64,000 nucleotides of DNA from DASVHS01 sp035468985 (GTDB taxonomy: Bacteria; Acidobacteriota; Thermoanaerobaculia; Gp7-AA8): positions 62,001-126,000 of the forward strand of contig DATISF010000028.1 of NCBI GenBank assembly GCA_035468985.1, given 5' to 3'. This document shows positions 50,195 through 58,052 of the stretch, in pieces. The number at the start of each line of letters is the position of its first letter. Positions within the stretch are counted from its first letter, which is position 1. Both the position numbers and the translations under genes were made by a program. The notes beneath the pieces were generated by a model, which saw only the letters and a program-made list of their open reading frames with translations, searched no databases and was not told where the DNA came from.

Positions 50195-50617
50195 CTACTG
50201 CAGGGGGACGTACTTCTTCCCCGAGACGTTGATCAGGCGGATCGTGGCTGACTGGCGTACGACAACCACTCCTGAACGTCTCACCGTGACCTTCGTGTCC
50301 GCGCGGTCGCCGGCCGGCGCGATCAGCACACCGAACTCCACTTCCGTCTCGCCGTTGACACGCTTCGCCGTCTCTCGCCGGCCTGGCTCGGCGACGACCT
50401 TTGCGAGCCCGATGACAGCATGTTTTTCGTCGTCGAGCACGACCGCATCGCAGGTGTACGTGTTCGGCGTCGAACGTCGAAGGAGTTGCAGCGGATCGAG
50501 GATGGATGGTGCGATGTTGATCTGCACCTCCAGCGATCGAGGCGCAATCGGCGGCTGCGTGGTCGCGGCACTGAGAAATCCGAGAGCCGCAACAATGAGC
50601 GGAATCGCGTATCCCAT
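50195..50617 (-). CDS. Exported protein of unknown function
   Basis: This 140-residue protein has a signal peptide (IPLIVAALGFLSAATT). The mature part is mainly beta strand with one internal Cys (NTYTCDAVVLDD) and a positively charged end (INVSGKKYVPLQ). I recognise no family. It lies between the acyltransferase and MerR-TPR genes on one strand with short gaps, so joint transcription is possible. Confidence 0.65.
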   Translation of the reverse strand: MGYAIPLIVAALGFLSAATTQPPIAPRSLEVQINIAPSILDPLQLLRRSTPNTYTCDAVVLDDEKHAVIGLAKVVAEPGRRETAKRVNGETEVEFGVLIAPAGDRADTKVTVRRSGVVVVRQSATIRLINVSGKKYVPLQ

Positions 50618-50634
50618 GAGCCCTCCCTGCTGGT

Positions 50635-51447
50635 TTACTTCTTCGACGCGCGGCAGGCCTTGAGGTGCCGCAGGGCCGCGGCCTTGTCCCCTCGCCGCTC
50701 GTAGATGCCGGCGATGTTGTAGTGGGCGTCGGCGTTCCCCGGATCGAGCTCGATCGCGCGATGGTATGCGTCGATCGCGTCCGTGTATCGCCCCAGATCT
50801 TCGAGCGCGACTCCGAGGTTGAATGCGGCGGTCTCGTGACTCGGGTCGGCCACAAGCGCCGCGCGATAGTGTTTCTCCGCGGCGGCCGGCGCTTTCTGTT
50901 CGTGCAGCAGGCGGCCGAGGTTCACGTGCGCATCGGCGTGCTGCGGATCCGCGGCAAGAACCCGCTCGTACGCTTTCTGCGCCTGGTCAGGTTCGGTGAC
51001 TTCGAGCTCGCAGGCGAGCTGGTACCAGTCATCGGCATCGCGCTCGTGGGCCTCTTCGAGCTCCTGGTTCACGAACGGCGCGGTCTTCTCGGCCAGCTCG
51101 GCGACGGAGAAGTCGAAGAGCGCCTGCCCCGACTCCGGGTTCCAGACCGCATCGCCGTCACGAACGACGACGCGGTCGCCATCGGCAGCGATCCGTACGG
51201 CGGTCAACGATTGGCCCTCCGGCAGCTGCTCCCGCAGACGCTCGAGAATACGGCGCACCTTCCGCTGCGGGACGCGGGCGGAGCTCAACTCGCCCGCGGT
51301 GCGAAGGATGACGAGATCATGAAATCCGAAACGGAGCTCGCCGCGCTGTCCCCGATCGGGCGTCAGGAATCCCTTGGTCGCGTAGGAGCGAATCTGCGCC
51401 GGCGAGAGACCAAGCATTTCCGACACCTGCCGGAGAGTGAAGGACAT
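50635..51447 (-). CDS. MerR-type DNA-binding domain fused to TPR repeats
   Basis: In this 270-residue protein, residues 1-75 form a MerR-like winged helix (LRQVSEMLGLSPAQIRSYATKGFLTP, quoted in part; then RFGFHDLVILRTAGEL). A middle beta region (about 80-125) has RVVVRDGDAVWNPESGQ. TPR units cover about 140-265 (ADAHVNLGRLLHEQ, TAAFNLGVALEDLGRY, ADAHYNIAGIYERRGDK). This fusion is common in Acidobacteriota and is probably a regulator whose TPR part senses a partner; target genes are unknown. Its start is about 100 bp from the divergent small four-helix-like gene. Confidence 0.85.
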   Translation of the reverse strand: MSFTLRQVSEMLGLSPAQIRSYATKGFLTPDRGQRGELRFGFHDLVILRTAGELSSARVPQRKVRRILERLREQLPEGQSLTAVRIAADGDRVVVRDGDAVWNPESGQALFDFSVAELAEKTAPFVNQELEEAHERDADDWYQLACELEVTEPDQAQKAYERVLAADPQHADAHVNLGRLLHEQKAPAAAEKHYRAALVADPSHETAAFNLGVALEDLGRYTDAIDAYHRAIELDPGNADAHYNIAGIYERRGDKAAALRHLKACRASKK

Positions 51448-51472
51448 TGTCGTGGTTATTTTACTTCGGATG

Positions 51473-51503
51473 TGATGACGGGTGACGGGTCACCGGTCAC
51501 GGG
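51473..51503. repeat. Heptad repeats (GTGACGG unit), left flank of the small four-helix-like gene
   Basis: Units read GATGACGG, GTGACGG, GTCACCG, GTCACGG. The 12-mer GGGTCACCGGTC (51487-51498) recurs as its exact reverse complement at 51812-51823 beyond the small gene. Confidence 0.75.
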
Positions 51504-51545
51504 GCTACAGGGCGTAGAAATCCGTTTCCGAGGGAAACCAATCCC

Positions 51546-51839
51546 ATGACCGGCGATTTTCGAGATCTCGTCGGGCGGCAACTCTCCACGACTTTGGCCG
51601 ATCGCGTTTACGACGTCGCCGAGAAGTTGCCGCCCACCGAGCAGTTCGACACGCTCGAGGTTCTGCGACGGAACTTCAATCGCACCTTCTCTTTGCCGTT
51701 TCGACGGGAGACGAGCCAACAGCTGGTCACGATGGCGGATCACGTCCTGCTCAAAATCAATACGCTCGTCCGCTATCGGAACCGCAAGGCGAAGAGGCCC
51801 CCGAGACCAAGGACCGGTGACCCACTAGGGAAGCTCTGA
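51546..51839 (+). CDS. Small protein resembling diverged four-helix-bundle (S23/IVP) family
   Basis: In this 97-residue protein the first half fits the family pattern: F-R-D-L then Q-x-S-x-x-L-A-D-R-V-Y, then EKLPPTEQFDTLEVLRR, matching F/Y-x-D-L-x-x-x-Q...L...V-Y...F/L-P-x-x-E-x-F/Y-x-L-x-x-x-L-R-R. The hallmark N-I-A-E-G is not present, so the assignment is tentative. The tail (KRPPRPRTGDPLGKL) is read from repeat sequence, and the stop lies within palindromic element copy 8. It is bracketed by inverted heptad-type repeats sharing a perfect 12-bp inverted match. No clear RBS is visible. Confidence 0.45.
   Translation: MTGDFRDLVGRQLSTTLADRVYDVAEKLPPTEQFDTLEVLRRNFNRTFSLPFRRETSQQLVTMADHVLLKINTLVRYRNRKAKRPPRPRTGDPLGKL
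51801..51823. repeat. Inverted flank repeat at the end of the small four-helix-like gene
   Basis: CCGAGACCAAGGACCGGTGA followed by CCC contains GACCGGTGACCC, the reverse complement of 51487-51498. It is coding for the last residues of the small gene and directly abuts palindromic element copy 8. Confidence 0.65.
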
Positions 51840-51953
51840 ACAAGTCGTTGGTCACGTCATCCTGAGCCGCGAAGACGGCGAAGGATCTCGAAATGGCAGG
51901 GGGTTTCGGATCCTGAGATCCTTCGTCGCGCTTCGCCGACTCAGGATGACGAC
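51828..51953 (-). repeat. MITE-like palindromic element, copy 8
   Basis: The left end is GGGAAGCTCTGAACAAGTCG. Its right end fuses directly to copy 9 at GACGACCAGTCGTTG, losing the outer part of one arm. Orientation is as in copies 4 and 7. Confidence 0.85.
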
Positions 51954-52080
51954 CAGTCGTTGTTCACGTCATCCTGAGCCGCGAAGACGGCGAAGGATCT
52001 CGAAATGGCAGGCGTTTTCGGATCCTGAGTTCCTTCGTCGCGCTTCGCCGACTCAGGATGACGACTTGTTCAGAGGTTCC
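51954..52080 (-). repeat. MITE-like palindromic element, copy 9
   Basis: This is the second half of a head-to-tail dimer with copy 8, nearly identical to it. The right end ACGACTTGTTCAGAGGTTCC lies 9 bases before the Ku gene stop. Confidence 0.85.
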
Positions 52081-52089
52081 CTGGACGAC

Positions 52090-52971
52090 CTACGACCTCG
52101 CTCGTGACCGCGCTTTCGGCGCGGAACGTTCCGCTGCCTTCGCCGGCTTCCTCTTCGACTCCGCCTTGACCGGCAGCTTCGTGGCGGGCTTGGACGATTT
52201 CGGCGCGCCGCTCAGGCTCTTGCGCAGCGCTTCCATCAGATCGATGACCTGGGCGCGCGGCTCTTCCTCTTCCTGTGCCGTGATCTCCTCGCCGTCGATC
52301 TTTTTCTGGATGAGCGCGCGGATGCGGTCAGCGACGTCATCGCGGTAGTTCTCGGGGTGGAATTCTTCGGCGGCGACCATCTCGGCGAGCTGAATGGCCA
52401 TCTTGAGCTCGGCGTCCTTGATCACGGCATCGCCGAGATCGAGCTCGTCCATGGAACGGATCTCGTTCGGATAGAAGAGCTGCTGCATCACCAGCCCCTT
52501 GCCGAGCGGACGGATCACGACGAGGTATTGCTTGCCGCGGGCCGCGTATTTCGCGAGAGCCCACCGCCCCGTCTCCTGGAGCGCCTTCGATAAAAGCGCG
52601 TACGCGCGCTCGCCGCCACGGTCGGGCGCCATGTAATTCGCCTTCTGGAAATAGATCGGATCGATCTGGCTGCTCGGCAGGAACTCGACGATGTCGATCT
52701 GCTGCGTCGCCTTCTCCTCCAGCGCCTTCAGCTCCTCTTCGGTGAAGAGGACATACTGGCCCTTGGCGAACTCGTAGCCCTTCATGATCTCGGACCGTTC
52801 GAGGGTGCGCTCGTCCTTGGGACAGAACAGCTGCTGCTGGATGCGGCTGCCGCAATCCTTGTGCACCATATTGAAGCTGATCTTCTCCGACGCCTCGGTG
52901 GCTGAGAACAGCTTCACCGGGATCGAAACGAGGCCGAAGGCGATTTGTCCGGACGCGAATGCTCTTGGCAT
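52090..52971 (-). CDS. ku: Ku homodimer protein of bacterial non-homologous end joining
   Basis: This 293-residue Ku-core protein opens with SGQIAFGLVSIPVKLFSATE. The central HKDCGSRIQQQLFCPKD, GYEFAKGQYVLFTEEEL and RPLGKGLVMQQLFYPNEIR segments are typical (quoted separately). A Lys/Arg/Ala-rich C-terminal tail (about 245-293) is usual for extended bacterial Ku and contacts DNA. It binds double-strand ends and recruits LigD, which is not in the window. I chose ATG 52971; an upstream frame extension would run into the divergent gene. Confidence 0.93.
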   Translation of the reverse strand: MPRAFASGQIAFGLVSIPVKLFSATEASEKISFNMVHKDCGSRIQQQLFCPKDERTLERSEIMKGYEFAKGQYVLFTEEELKALEEKATQQIDIVEFLPSSQIDPIYFQKANYMAPDRGGERAYALLSKALQETGRWALAKYAARGKQYLVVIRPLGKGLVMQQLFYPNEIRSMDELDLGDAVIKDAELKMAIQLAEMVAAEEFHPENYRDDVADRIRALIQKKIDGEEITAQEEEEPRAQVIDLMEALRKSLSGAPKSSKPATKLPVKAESKRKPAKAAERSAPKARSRARS

Positions 52972-53026
52972 AAGACTTTTTAGTCTACCGTACGTAGATG
53001 GAGTGAACAAGAATCTGTGCACCTAA

Positions 53027-53377
53027 ATGCACAATAACTACTTACGAATCTACGCGATCGTCCGGCAAATTCCTCCCGGTCGGATCGCTACCTACGGCCA
53101 GGTCGCTGAGCTCGCCGGACTCGAGGGCCACGCGCGCCAGGTCGGCTACGCGCTGCACGCTCTCCCCGACTCCATCGATATCCCGTGGCACCGGGTCATC
53201 AACGCGCGCGGCGAAGTGAGCGCCCGGACCCGCGGCGATTCGCACGAGCTGCAGCGCGCCCTGCTGGAAGCGGAGGGAGTGAACTTTGACCGCCGCGGCC
53301 GAATCGACCTGGAAAAGTACCGGTGGAAGCGACGTCGGGCCGAATCCCGAATCCCGAATCCCGCTAGAAATACTTGA
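53027..53377 (+). CDS. Alkyltransferase-like (ATL) DNA-repair protein
   Basis: This 116-residue protein has the winged-helix DNA-binding part of O6-methylguanine methyltransferases (IPPGRIATYGQVAELAG, ARQVGYALHALP). Where active enzymes have P-C-H-R-V it has PWHRV, with Trp54 for the acceptor Cys, which defines ATL proteins that bind alkylated guanine and pass the lesion to nucleotide excision repair. It is divergent from ku with 55 bp between, a joint DNA-repair locus. The final residues SRIPNPARNT come from a GAATCCC heptad repeat, and the end overlaps the convergent dehydrogenase by 14 bp. Confidence 0.9.
   Translation: MHNNYLRIYAIVRQIPPGRIATYGQVAELAGLEGHARQVGYALHALPDSIDIPWHRVINARGEVSARTRGDSHELQRALLEAEGVNFDRRGRIDLEKYRWKRRRAESRIPNPARNT
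53342..53362 (+). repeat. Heptad repeat GAATCCC x3 in the ATL tail
   Basis: Three exact GAATCCC units follow one another, read in frame as the ATL C terminus. Only one orientation is seen here. Confidence 0.85.
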
Positions 53378-54785
53378 GCGTCAGCTCGATCAGCTTTCGC
53401 TTGAACTTCGTGTAGGGCGGGAACATCAGCTCCGTCGGACTCAGCGGCATGCGCTGCACGAGAACGGCGCGAAGGTTCGAGAACGCCTGGAATCCGTAGA
53501 ACCCGTGCCCTTTCCCGAATCCGGAATCGCCGACGCCCCCGAAAGGCAGGTTGATCTGCGAGAAATGAACAACCGTGTGATTGACGACCATCGCGCCGGA
53601 GCTCGTTCGCGCCTCCACCGCGCGAATCGTGTCGCGGCTGCGGCTGAACAGATAGACGGTCAGCGGTTTTTCGCGCTCGCGCACGAACGCAATCGCCTCA
53701 TCCAGATTCCGGTACGTGAGCATCGGCAGCACGGGACCGAAAATCTCTTCCTTCATGATCGCGGAGTCGGGGCTGACCTTTCCCAGCACCGTCGGCGGAA
53801 TGGCTCGCACGTCGCTGCCAAACGATCCTCCGGTGATGACCTCCGCGCCGGCGGCGACCGCGGATTCACAGAGCGAACGCAGCCGGGCGCCGTGACGTTC
53901 GTTCACGATCACGCCGCGCGACCCTTCGCCTTCCATCGATCGGAGCTGGTCACGCAACTTCTCGATGAACGATGCGCGCACTGCCTCATCGATCAGCAGG
54001 TAATCGGGCGCCACGCAACTTTGCCCGGAATTGAACAGCTTCCCCCAGGCGATCTTTCGCGCGGCGCCGTCGAGATCGGCCGTTCGGTCGACGATGACGG
54101 GATTCTTCCCGCCGAGCTCCAGCGTCACCGACGTGAGATGCTCGGCGGCCGCTTTCATCACCAGCTTGCCGATCGCCGGACCACCGGTGAAGAAGACGTG
54201 ATCGAACCTCTTTCGCAGGAGCGCCTCGGCCACACGAGCATCACCCTCGACGACAGCGACTTCGTTTCCCTCGAACAACTCGCCGAGGAGGCGCTTCATG
54301 CAGGCGCTGGCCTTGGGCGTCAGCTCGCTCGGCTTGAGAACGACGCAGTTCCCCGCCGCAATCGCGGAGATCACCGGACCGAGACTGAGGTTGAAGGGAA
54401 AGTTCCACGGAGCGATGATCAGAACGACGCCCTTCGGCTCGTAAACGATCCGCGACGAGGAGCCGAAATGCGCGAGAGGCGTGCCGACGCGCCGCGCCTT
54501 CATCCAGCGGGCAACGTGCTTCGCTGCATGGCGTGCTTCGCCGAGAACCTGGTAGATCTCCGAGAGATCGACTTCCTCGGGAGGCTTGTGGAAATCGGCC
54601 CACATCGCGGCGCGAATCTCTTCGCGCCGCGCCATCATCGCGTGCTCGAGCCGGCGAATCTTCCGGCGGCGCTCGTCCGCGGTCGTCGCGGCGATCCGGC
54701 CGCGGTTCTCCCGCTGCGCCTCGAAAATTCGGTCGATCTCCGCAACCGCTACGAGCGACGGATCTGCCACCGCAATGCTGGCCAC
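53364..54785 (-). CDS. Aldehyde dehydrogenase, class 3-like
   Basis: This 473-residue dehydrogenase resembles the fatty/aromatic aldehyde group (ALDH3). It lacks the longer N-terminal arm and has VLIIAPWNFPFNLSLGP, the base Glu in TLELGGKNPVIV and the nucleophile Cys in NSGQSCVAPDYLL. INLPFGGVGDSGFGKGHG and a C-terminal hydrophobic/basic end (FPPYTKFKRKLIELTLKYF) resemble the gatekeeper helix of fatty aldehyde dehydrogenases. It would oxidise medium- or long-chain aldehydes, possibly at the membrane. It is convergent with the ATL gene. Confidence 0.9.
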   Translation of the reverse strand: MASIAVADPSLVAVAEIDRIFEAQRENRGRIAATTADERRRKIRRLEHAMMARREEIRAAMWADFHKPPEEVDLSEIYQVLGEARHAAKHVARWMKARRVGTPLAHFGSSSRIVYEPKGVVLIIAPWNFPFNLSLGPVISAIAAGNCVVLKPSELTPKASACMKRLLGELFEGNEVAVVEGDARVAEALLRKRFDHVFFTGGPAIGKLVMKAAAEHLTSVTLELGGKNPVIVDRTADLDGAARKIAWGKLFNSGQSCVAPDYLLIDEAVRASFIEKLRDQLRSMEGEGSRGVIVNERHGARLRSLCESAVAAGAEVITGGSFGSDVRAIPPTVLGKVSPDSAIMKEEIFGPVLPMLTYRNLDEAIAFVREREKPLTVYLFSRSRDTIRAVEARTSSGAMVVNHTVVHFSQINLPFGGVGDSGFGKGHGFYGFQAFSNLRAVLVQRMPLSPTELMFPPYTKFKRKLIELTLKYF

Positions 54786-54801
54786 GGACAGATTCTATCG
54801 T

Positions 54802-55548
54802 TTACGGCAGATCGATTTCCGCGAGATCGCTGAAGTGGAGGTACGTCGCCGCGTTGGTCCTGTGATCGCGCCCGATCACGTCGACCTGATAGCCCACACA
54901 GGCGTCGACGAACGCGGCGGTGCTCGTCCCGCCGCTCTTCAGCGTCACATTGACCGCGGGCATCGAGCCGCGGCTGCAACAGGCCGCGTCATTGAGCTGA
55001 ACGGGCCCGGTGATCTTGTCGATCTCGGAACGATCGGGCGTAAATGAAGTTCCGCCCGCCTGGCAGAGATTCAGCTTGGTGTCCTTCACGTATCCGAAAA
55101 ACGGTGCGACATAGCCGAACTCGATCGTTTCCGTGTCGAGCTCGTAATTCGTTCCGTTCACGGTGCGCACCTTCGTCGTGGCTCTCGGGGTCATCCGAAA
55201 GTTCCTGCTCGCGTCGCCGGAGATGTTGACGGTCGCGGTGAGTGTCTCGAAGCCGGTCCGCGCGATGGTCAGGACGAAGTCTCGCCCCGTGGCGAGCTTC
55301 ATGGTGAAGTTGCCCGAGGCGTCGGTATGCGTCGATTTGCCGGGGATGAACACGTCCGCCGCGACGACGGGCGCACCGGTGGTGGCGTCAGTCACCGCGC
55401 CGGTCAACGTCGCTTCGACCGTCAGAGCGCCGGAACCGGGCGCGACAGCGCGCCGCTTCGGCTTCTGCGCGGCGAACGCGACGGATGCCACCAGAAGCGA
55501 CAGTGCCACAACGGCGGCGGAACGGAAAAGGGGAAAACGATTGGTCAT
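54802..55548 (-). CDS. Exported protein with carboxypeptidase-regulatory-like domain
   Basis: This 248-residue protein has a signal peptide (SAAVVALSLLVASVAFAAQ). One carboxypeptidase-regulatory-like beta-sandwich follows (about 40-125: ATLTGAVTDATTGAPVVAADVFI in part, DASGNFTMKLATG), then a domain of unknown type with a CC pair (LNDAACCSRGS) and further Cys residues that may bind metal or pair. It is probably a surface or periplasmic binding protein. The start is ATG 55548 with GAGGAG five bases upstream. Confidence 0.78.
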   Translation of the reverse strand: MTNRFPLFRSAAVVALSLLVASVAFAAQKPKRRAVAPGSGALTVEATLTGAVTDATTGAPVVAADVFIPGKSTHTDASGNFTMKLATGRDFVLTIARTGFETLTATVNISGDASRNFRMTPRATTKVRTVNGTNYELDTETIEFGYVAPFFGYVKDTKLNLCQAGGTSFTPDRSEIDKITGPVQLNDAACCSRGSMPAVNVTLKSGGTSTAAFVDACVGYQVDVIGRDHRTNAATYLHFSDLAEIDLP

Positions 55549-55615
55549 TGGTCTCCTCATGGGCGGCGAATCCTAACATCCGCTCCTACGTTGTACGGAC
55601 GACAGGGTGAGAACG

Positions 55616-55984
55616 TCACCCGGCACGCGATCCATCCGGTACCGGCGCCTCCGGAACCGCGAGAACCGGGCGAACTCCGTCGGCGTAACCGATATCGAAC
55701 AGCATGCCTTCCGACGTCTCCCCCGCCATCTGCCGGGGCGCGAGATTGACCACGAACAGAGCCTGCTTCCCGCGAATCTCGGTCGGATCGCTCCGCTCCT
55801 GCTTCATGCCGGCCAGAATCGTCCGCTGGTGATCGCCGAAATCGACGCGCAAGCGGACGAGCTTCTTCGACGCCGGCACTTCCTCGACGCTGAGAATCGT
55901 GCCGATTCGGACGTCGATCGACTCGAGCACTGAAAATTCGATCGTCGGTTTGACAGGTGCTGGTCTCACGAATGCTTCTCCCAT
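55616..55984 (-). CDS. CsaA-like tRNA-binding-domain protein
   Basis: This 122-residue protein has the EMAP-II-like OB-fold of CsaA and the methionyl-tRNA synthetase tail: DVRIGTILSVEEVPASKKL, RTILAGMKQERSD, KQALFVVNLAPRQMAGETSEGML (in part). CsaA is described as an export-linked chaperone with RNA binding. I chose ATG 55984, overlapping the stop of the GNAT gene; the longer frame adds an unconserved leader. It is the last gene of the Bat operon by position. Confidence 0.85.
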   Translation of the reverse strand: MGEAFVRPAPVKPTIEFSVLESIDVRIGTILSVEEVPASKKLVRLRVDFGDHQRTILAGMKQERSDPTEIRGKQALFVVNLAPRQMAGETSEGMLFDIGYADGVRPVLAVPEAPVPDGSRAG

Positions 55985-56505
55985 TCGCTGCGCAGAATTC
56001 CGTAGTAGACGAGGTCGACGTATTCGTCCCACTTCTTCACGTGCCGCCGCAGGACGCCCTCGCGCTGCATGCCGTTCTTCTCCATGACGCGTCCCGACGC
56101 TTCATTGCGCGAGAAATAGCCCGCGTACAGACGGTTCAGCTTCAGCTCCTGGAACCCGAAGCGGATCATCTCCCCCAGCGCCTCGGTCGCATAGCCACGT
56201 CCCCAGTACGGCTTGCCGAGCCAGTATCCGATCTCGGCGCGGTCGAAGTCCTGGTTGCTGTGCAAGCCGATCGCTCCGGCGAGCTCGCCGTCGTCGATCG
56301 CAAACATGTAGTTGCCCTGCGTACGGGCTTCTTCGTGGGTCCCGATCCACGCCTCGGCCGCGCCTTCGGGATATGGGTGAGGAATCATCAACGTGTTGAG
56401 CGCAACCTCGCGCACGCCGGCGAGCTCTCGGACTCGCGGCGCATCGGAAAGGTCGAACGGCCGGAGAACGAGGCGCGCGGTTCGCAGCGTCGGAACTCTC
56501 ATCAT
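55966..56505 (-). CDS. GNAT acetyltransferase, RimJ/RimL type
   Basis: This 179-residue protein begins LRTARLVLRPFDLSDAPRV. It has the acetyl-CoA loop GYWLGKPYWGRGYATEAL (R/Q-x-x-G-x-G/A form) and the C-terminal strand NEASGRVMEKNGMQREGVLR typical of the ribosomal-protein N-acetyltransferase group (quoted in parts). Its real target is unknown. The start overlaps the batD stop by ATGA (56502-56505), placing it in the Bat operon. Confidence 0.88.
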   Translation of the reverse strand: MMRVPTLRTARLVLRPFDLSDAPRVRELAGVREVALNTLMIPHPYPEGAAEAWIGTHEEARTQGNYMFAIDDGELAGAIGLHSNQDFDRAEIGYWLGKPYWGRGYATEALGEMIRFGFQELKLNRLYAGYFSRNEASGRVMEKNGMQREGVLRRHVKKWDEYVDLVYYGILRSEWEKHS

Positions 56506-58052
56506 GCCACCAGCAGATCCCGCACTCGTCTGCGGATCTCATCGTCGGGATCGCCGATGCGGATCCGTTCCGTCTCGAGACCATCGAGCAGCGAACGGAG
56601 CGAGCGGTACGCATCGCCGCGATCCGACGTTTCGTGCAGCAGCGCGGCGGGATCGATTCCATCCTTCACCAGGCGCAGGTTCACCGCCTCCCGGACCGCC
56701 GCCGGTGAAGCGTCGGTCACGATCTGCCCAACATCGCGCGAGAGGGCTCGGTGGCGCTTGAACATGACTCCGGAGATCGCGAGCAGCAGAGCGGCCGCAG
56801 CGATCGCCACCGGCGCGAGGGGACGCGCAGCCGGCTCGGAGCGCCTCGGCGACGACGACAGCTCCGCGCGCGCGGCACTCACGGTCAGCGTCGCCCCGGC
56901 GCATCGAAGGACCTGACGCTCACCCGTCGCCGGCAGAAAAATCGCCGAAGTCACCGCGGGCACCATGAGCTCTCCGGCCCGATCGGGGAACAGCAGGTAC
57001 TGCCAGCGGCGCGTCATCGATGGAACGGCGGTGGCGCGATCGAGCGCCGTACCGCGGTCGACGAGCTGCACATTCGCCTGCGGAGGCGACTCGAATTGCG
57101 GCGCCGCGGCGGCGCGCAGGTTTCCACGGCCCGTCAGCGAGGCGTCCATGACCACGGGGCCGCCGTTTCTCTGCCGCGGCGTCGAGCAGTTGAGCTTCAC
57201 GTCGCCGACGATCGCTCCGGCAGCCGCGGCTGGAAGCGGACGGACGTTCACGGTCAGCGGCGCCGAGGAGAAGCCGACGTCGACGACATTGCCTTCGAAG
57301 AGACCGAACGGACCGCCGCTCGTCCGGCGCATCACCGTCGCTTCGACTTCCATCGATCCGATCTGCAGCGTCCCACTCTTCAAGGGAAACAGCGCCACGC
57401 GCCGGATCGGCATCCGCTGCAGCGCGTAATCCCCGACGAACGACTGCGTCGGTTGCGCGCTGCGGACGTCGACCTCCTCGACCCAGAACTCCGCCAGCTT
57501 CGGAACGCCGCCGATCTGCCACTCCTGCACGCTCGCTCCGTTGAAGAGCCACCACGTCACCACGACCTGCTCGCCGACGTATGCCTCGCTCTTGTCCGCC
57601 TCCGCCACCACGAAAAAAGGATCACGCCCCGTAGCCAGCAGCTCGCGCAAAACCGCAACAGGATCGTTCGATCCCGCGGCGCGGTCGGGAAGAATCTGCA
57701 AAGCGACCGGAGCGAACGATTCCCGTTCGCCGTCGGGAAGGGTGATGGTCAGCGGGCCCACCAGCGCCGGGCCCGGCCCTGCCGCGCGGGCGACGAACCG
57801 GAAGATCTTCCGCCGCACGACCGTGCCGTTGATCCAGGAGAACTCCGACGAGACGGAGGGGTTGGCGATGACGACGAGATTCTTCACCGGGATATCGAGA
57901 TCGTCGATCGAGGCAAAGGCATCCTCGAGCGAGACGGTGATGGTGACGGTCTCGCCGGCGCGCAGCGTGCGCCGGTCGACGGAGAGATCGTTCGCGAGAA
58001 CGACAAAAGGCAGAAGGCAGAGGGCAGAAGGCAGCAAAACGCGCCTTACCAT
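56502..58052 (-). CDS. batD: BatD-like protein
   Basis: This 516-residue protein has a signal peptide, several immunoglobulin-like domains (about 20-360), a membrane helix near 410-430 (LAPVAIAAAALLLAISGVMF) and a cytoplasmic helical tail. The opening SVDRRTLRAGETVTITVSLED and YVGEQVVVTWWLFN are typical of BatD/BAT oxygen-tolerance proteins. It works with BatA/B in the inner membrane, possibly in stress or envelope maintenance. The hydrophobic core of the signal peptide (LPSALCLLP) is coded by a 7-bp repeat. It overlaps batC by a few bases. Confidence 0.85.
   Translation of the reverse strand: MVRRVLLPSALCLLPFVVLANDLSVDRRTLRAGETVTITVSLEDAFASIDDLDIPVKNLVVIANPSVSSEFSWINGTVVRRKIFRFVARAAGPGPALVGPLTITLPDGERESFAPVALQILPDRAAGSNDPVAVLRELLATGRDPFFVVAEADKSEAYVGEQVVVTWWLFNGASVQEWQIGGVPKLAEFWVEEVDVRSAQPTQSFVGDYALQRMPIRRVALFPLKSGTLQIGSMEVEATVMRRTSGGPFGLFEGNVVDVGFSSAPLTVNVRPLPAAAAGAIVGDVKLNCSTPRQRNGGPVVMDASLTGRGNLRAAAAPQFESPPQANVQLVDRGTALDRATAVPSMTRRWQYLLFPDRAGELMVPAVTSAIFLPATGERQVLRCAGATLTVSAARAELSSSPRRSEPAARPLAPVAIAAAALLLAISGVMFKRHRALSRDVGQIVTDASPAAVREAVNLRLVKDGIDPAALLHETSDRGDAYRSLRSLLDGLETERIRIGDPDDEIRRRVRDLLVA
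58008..58035. repeat. Heptad repeat AGGCAGA in the batD signal peptide
   Basis: The plus strand reads AGGCAGA, AGGCAGA, GGGCAGA, AGGCAGC. On the coding strand this is TCTGCCT-type units giving LPSALCLLP. Single orientation, four units. Confidence 0.75.

Noticed and set aside
53027..53377. Active O6-methylguanine methyltransferase
   Set aside because: The acceptor Cys of P-C-H-R-V is Trp here, so no alkyl transfer is expected.
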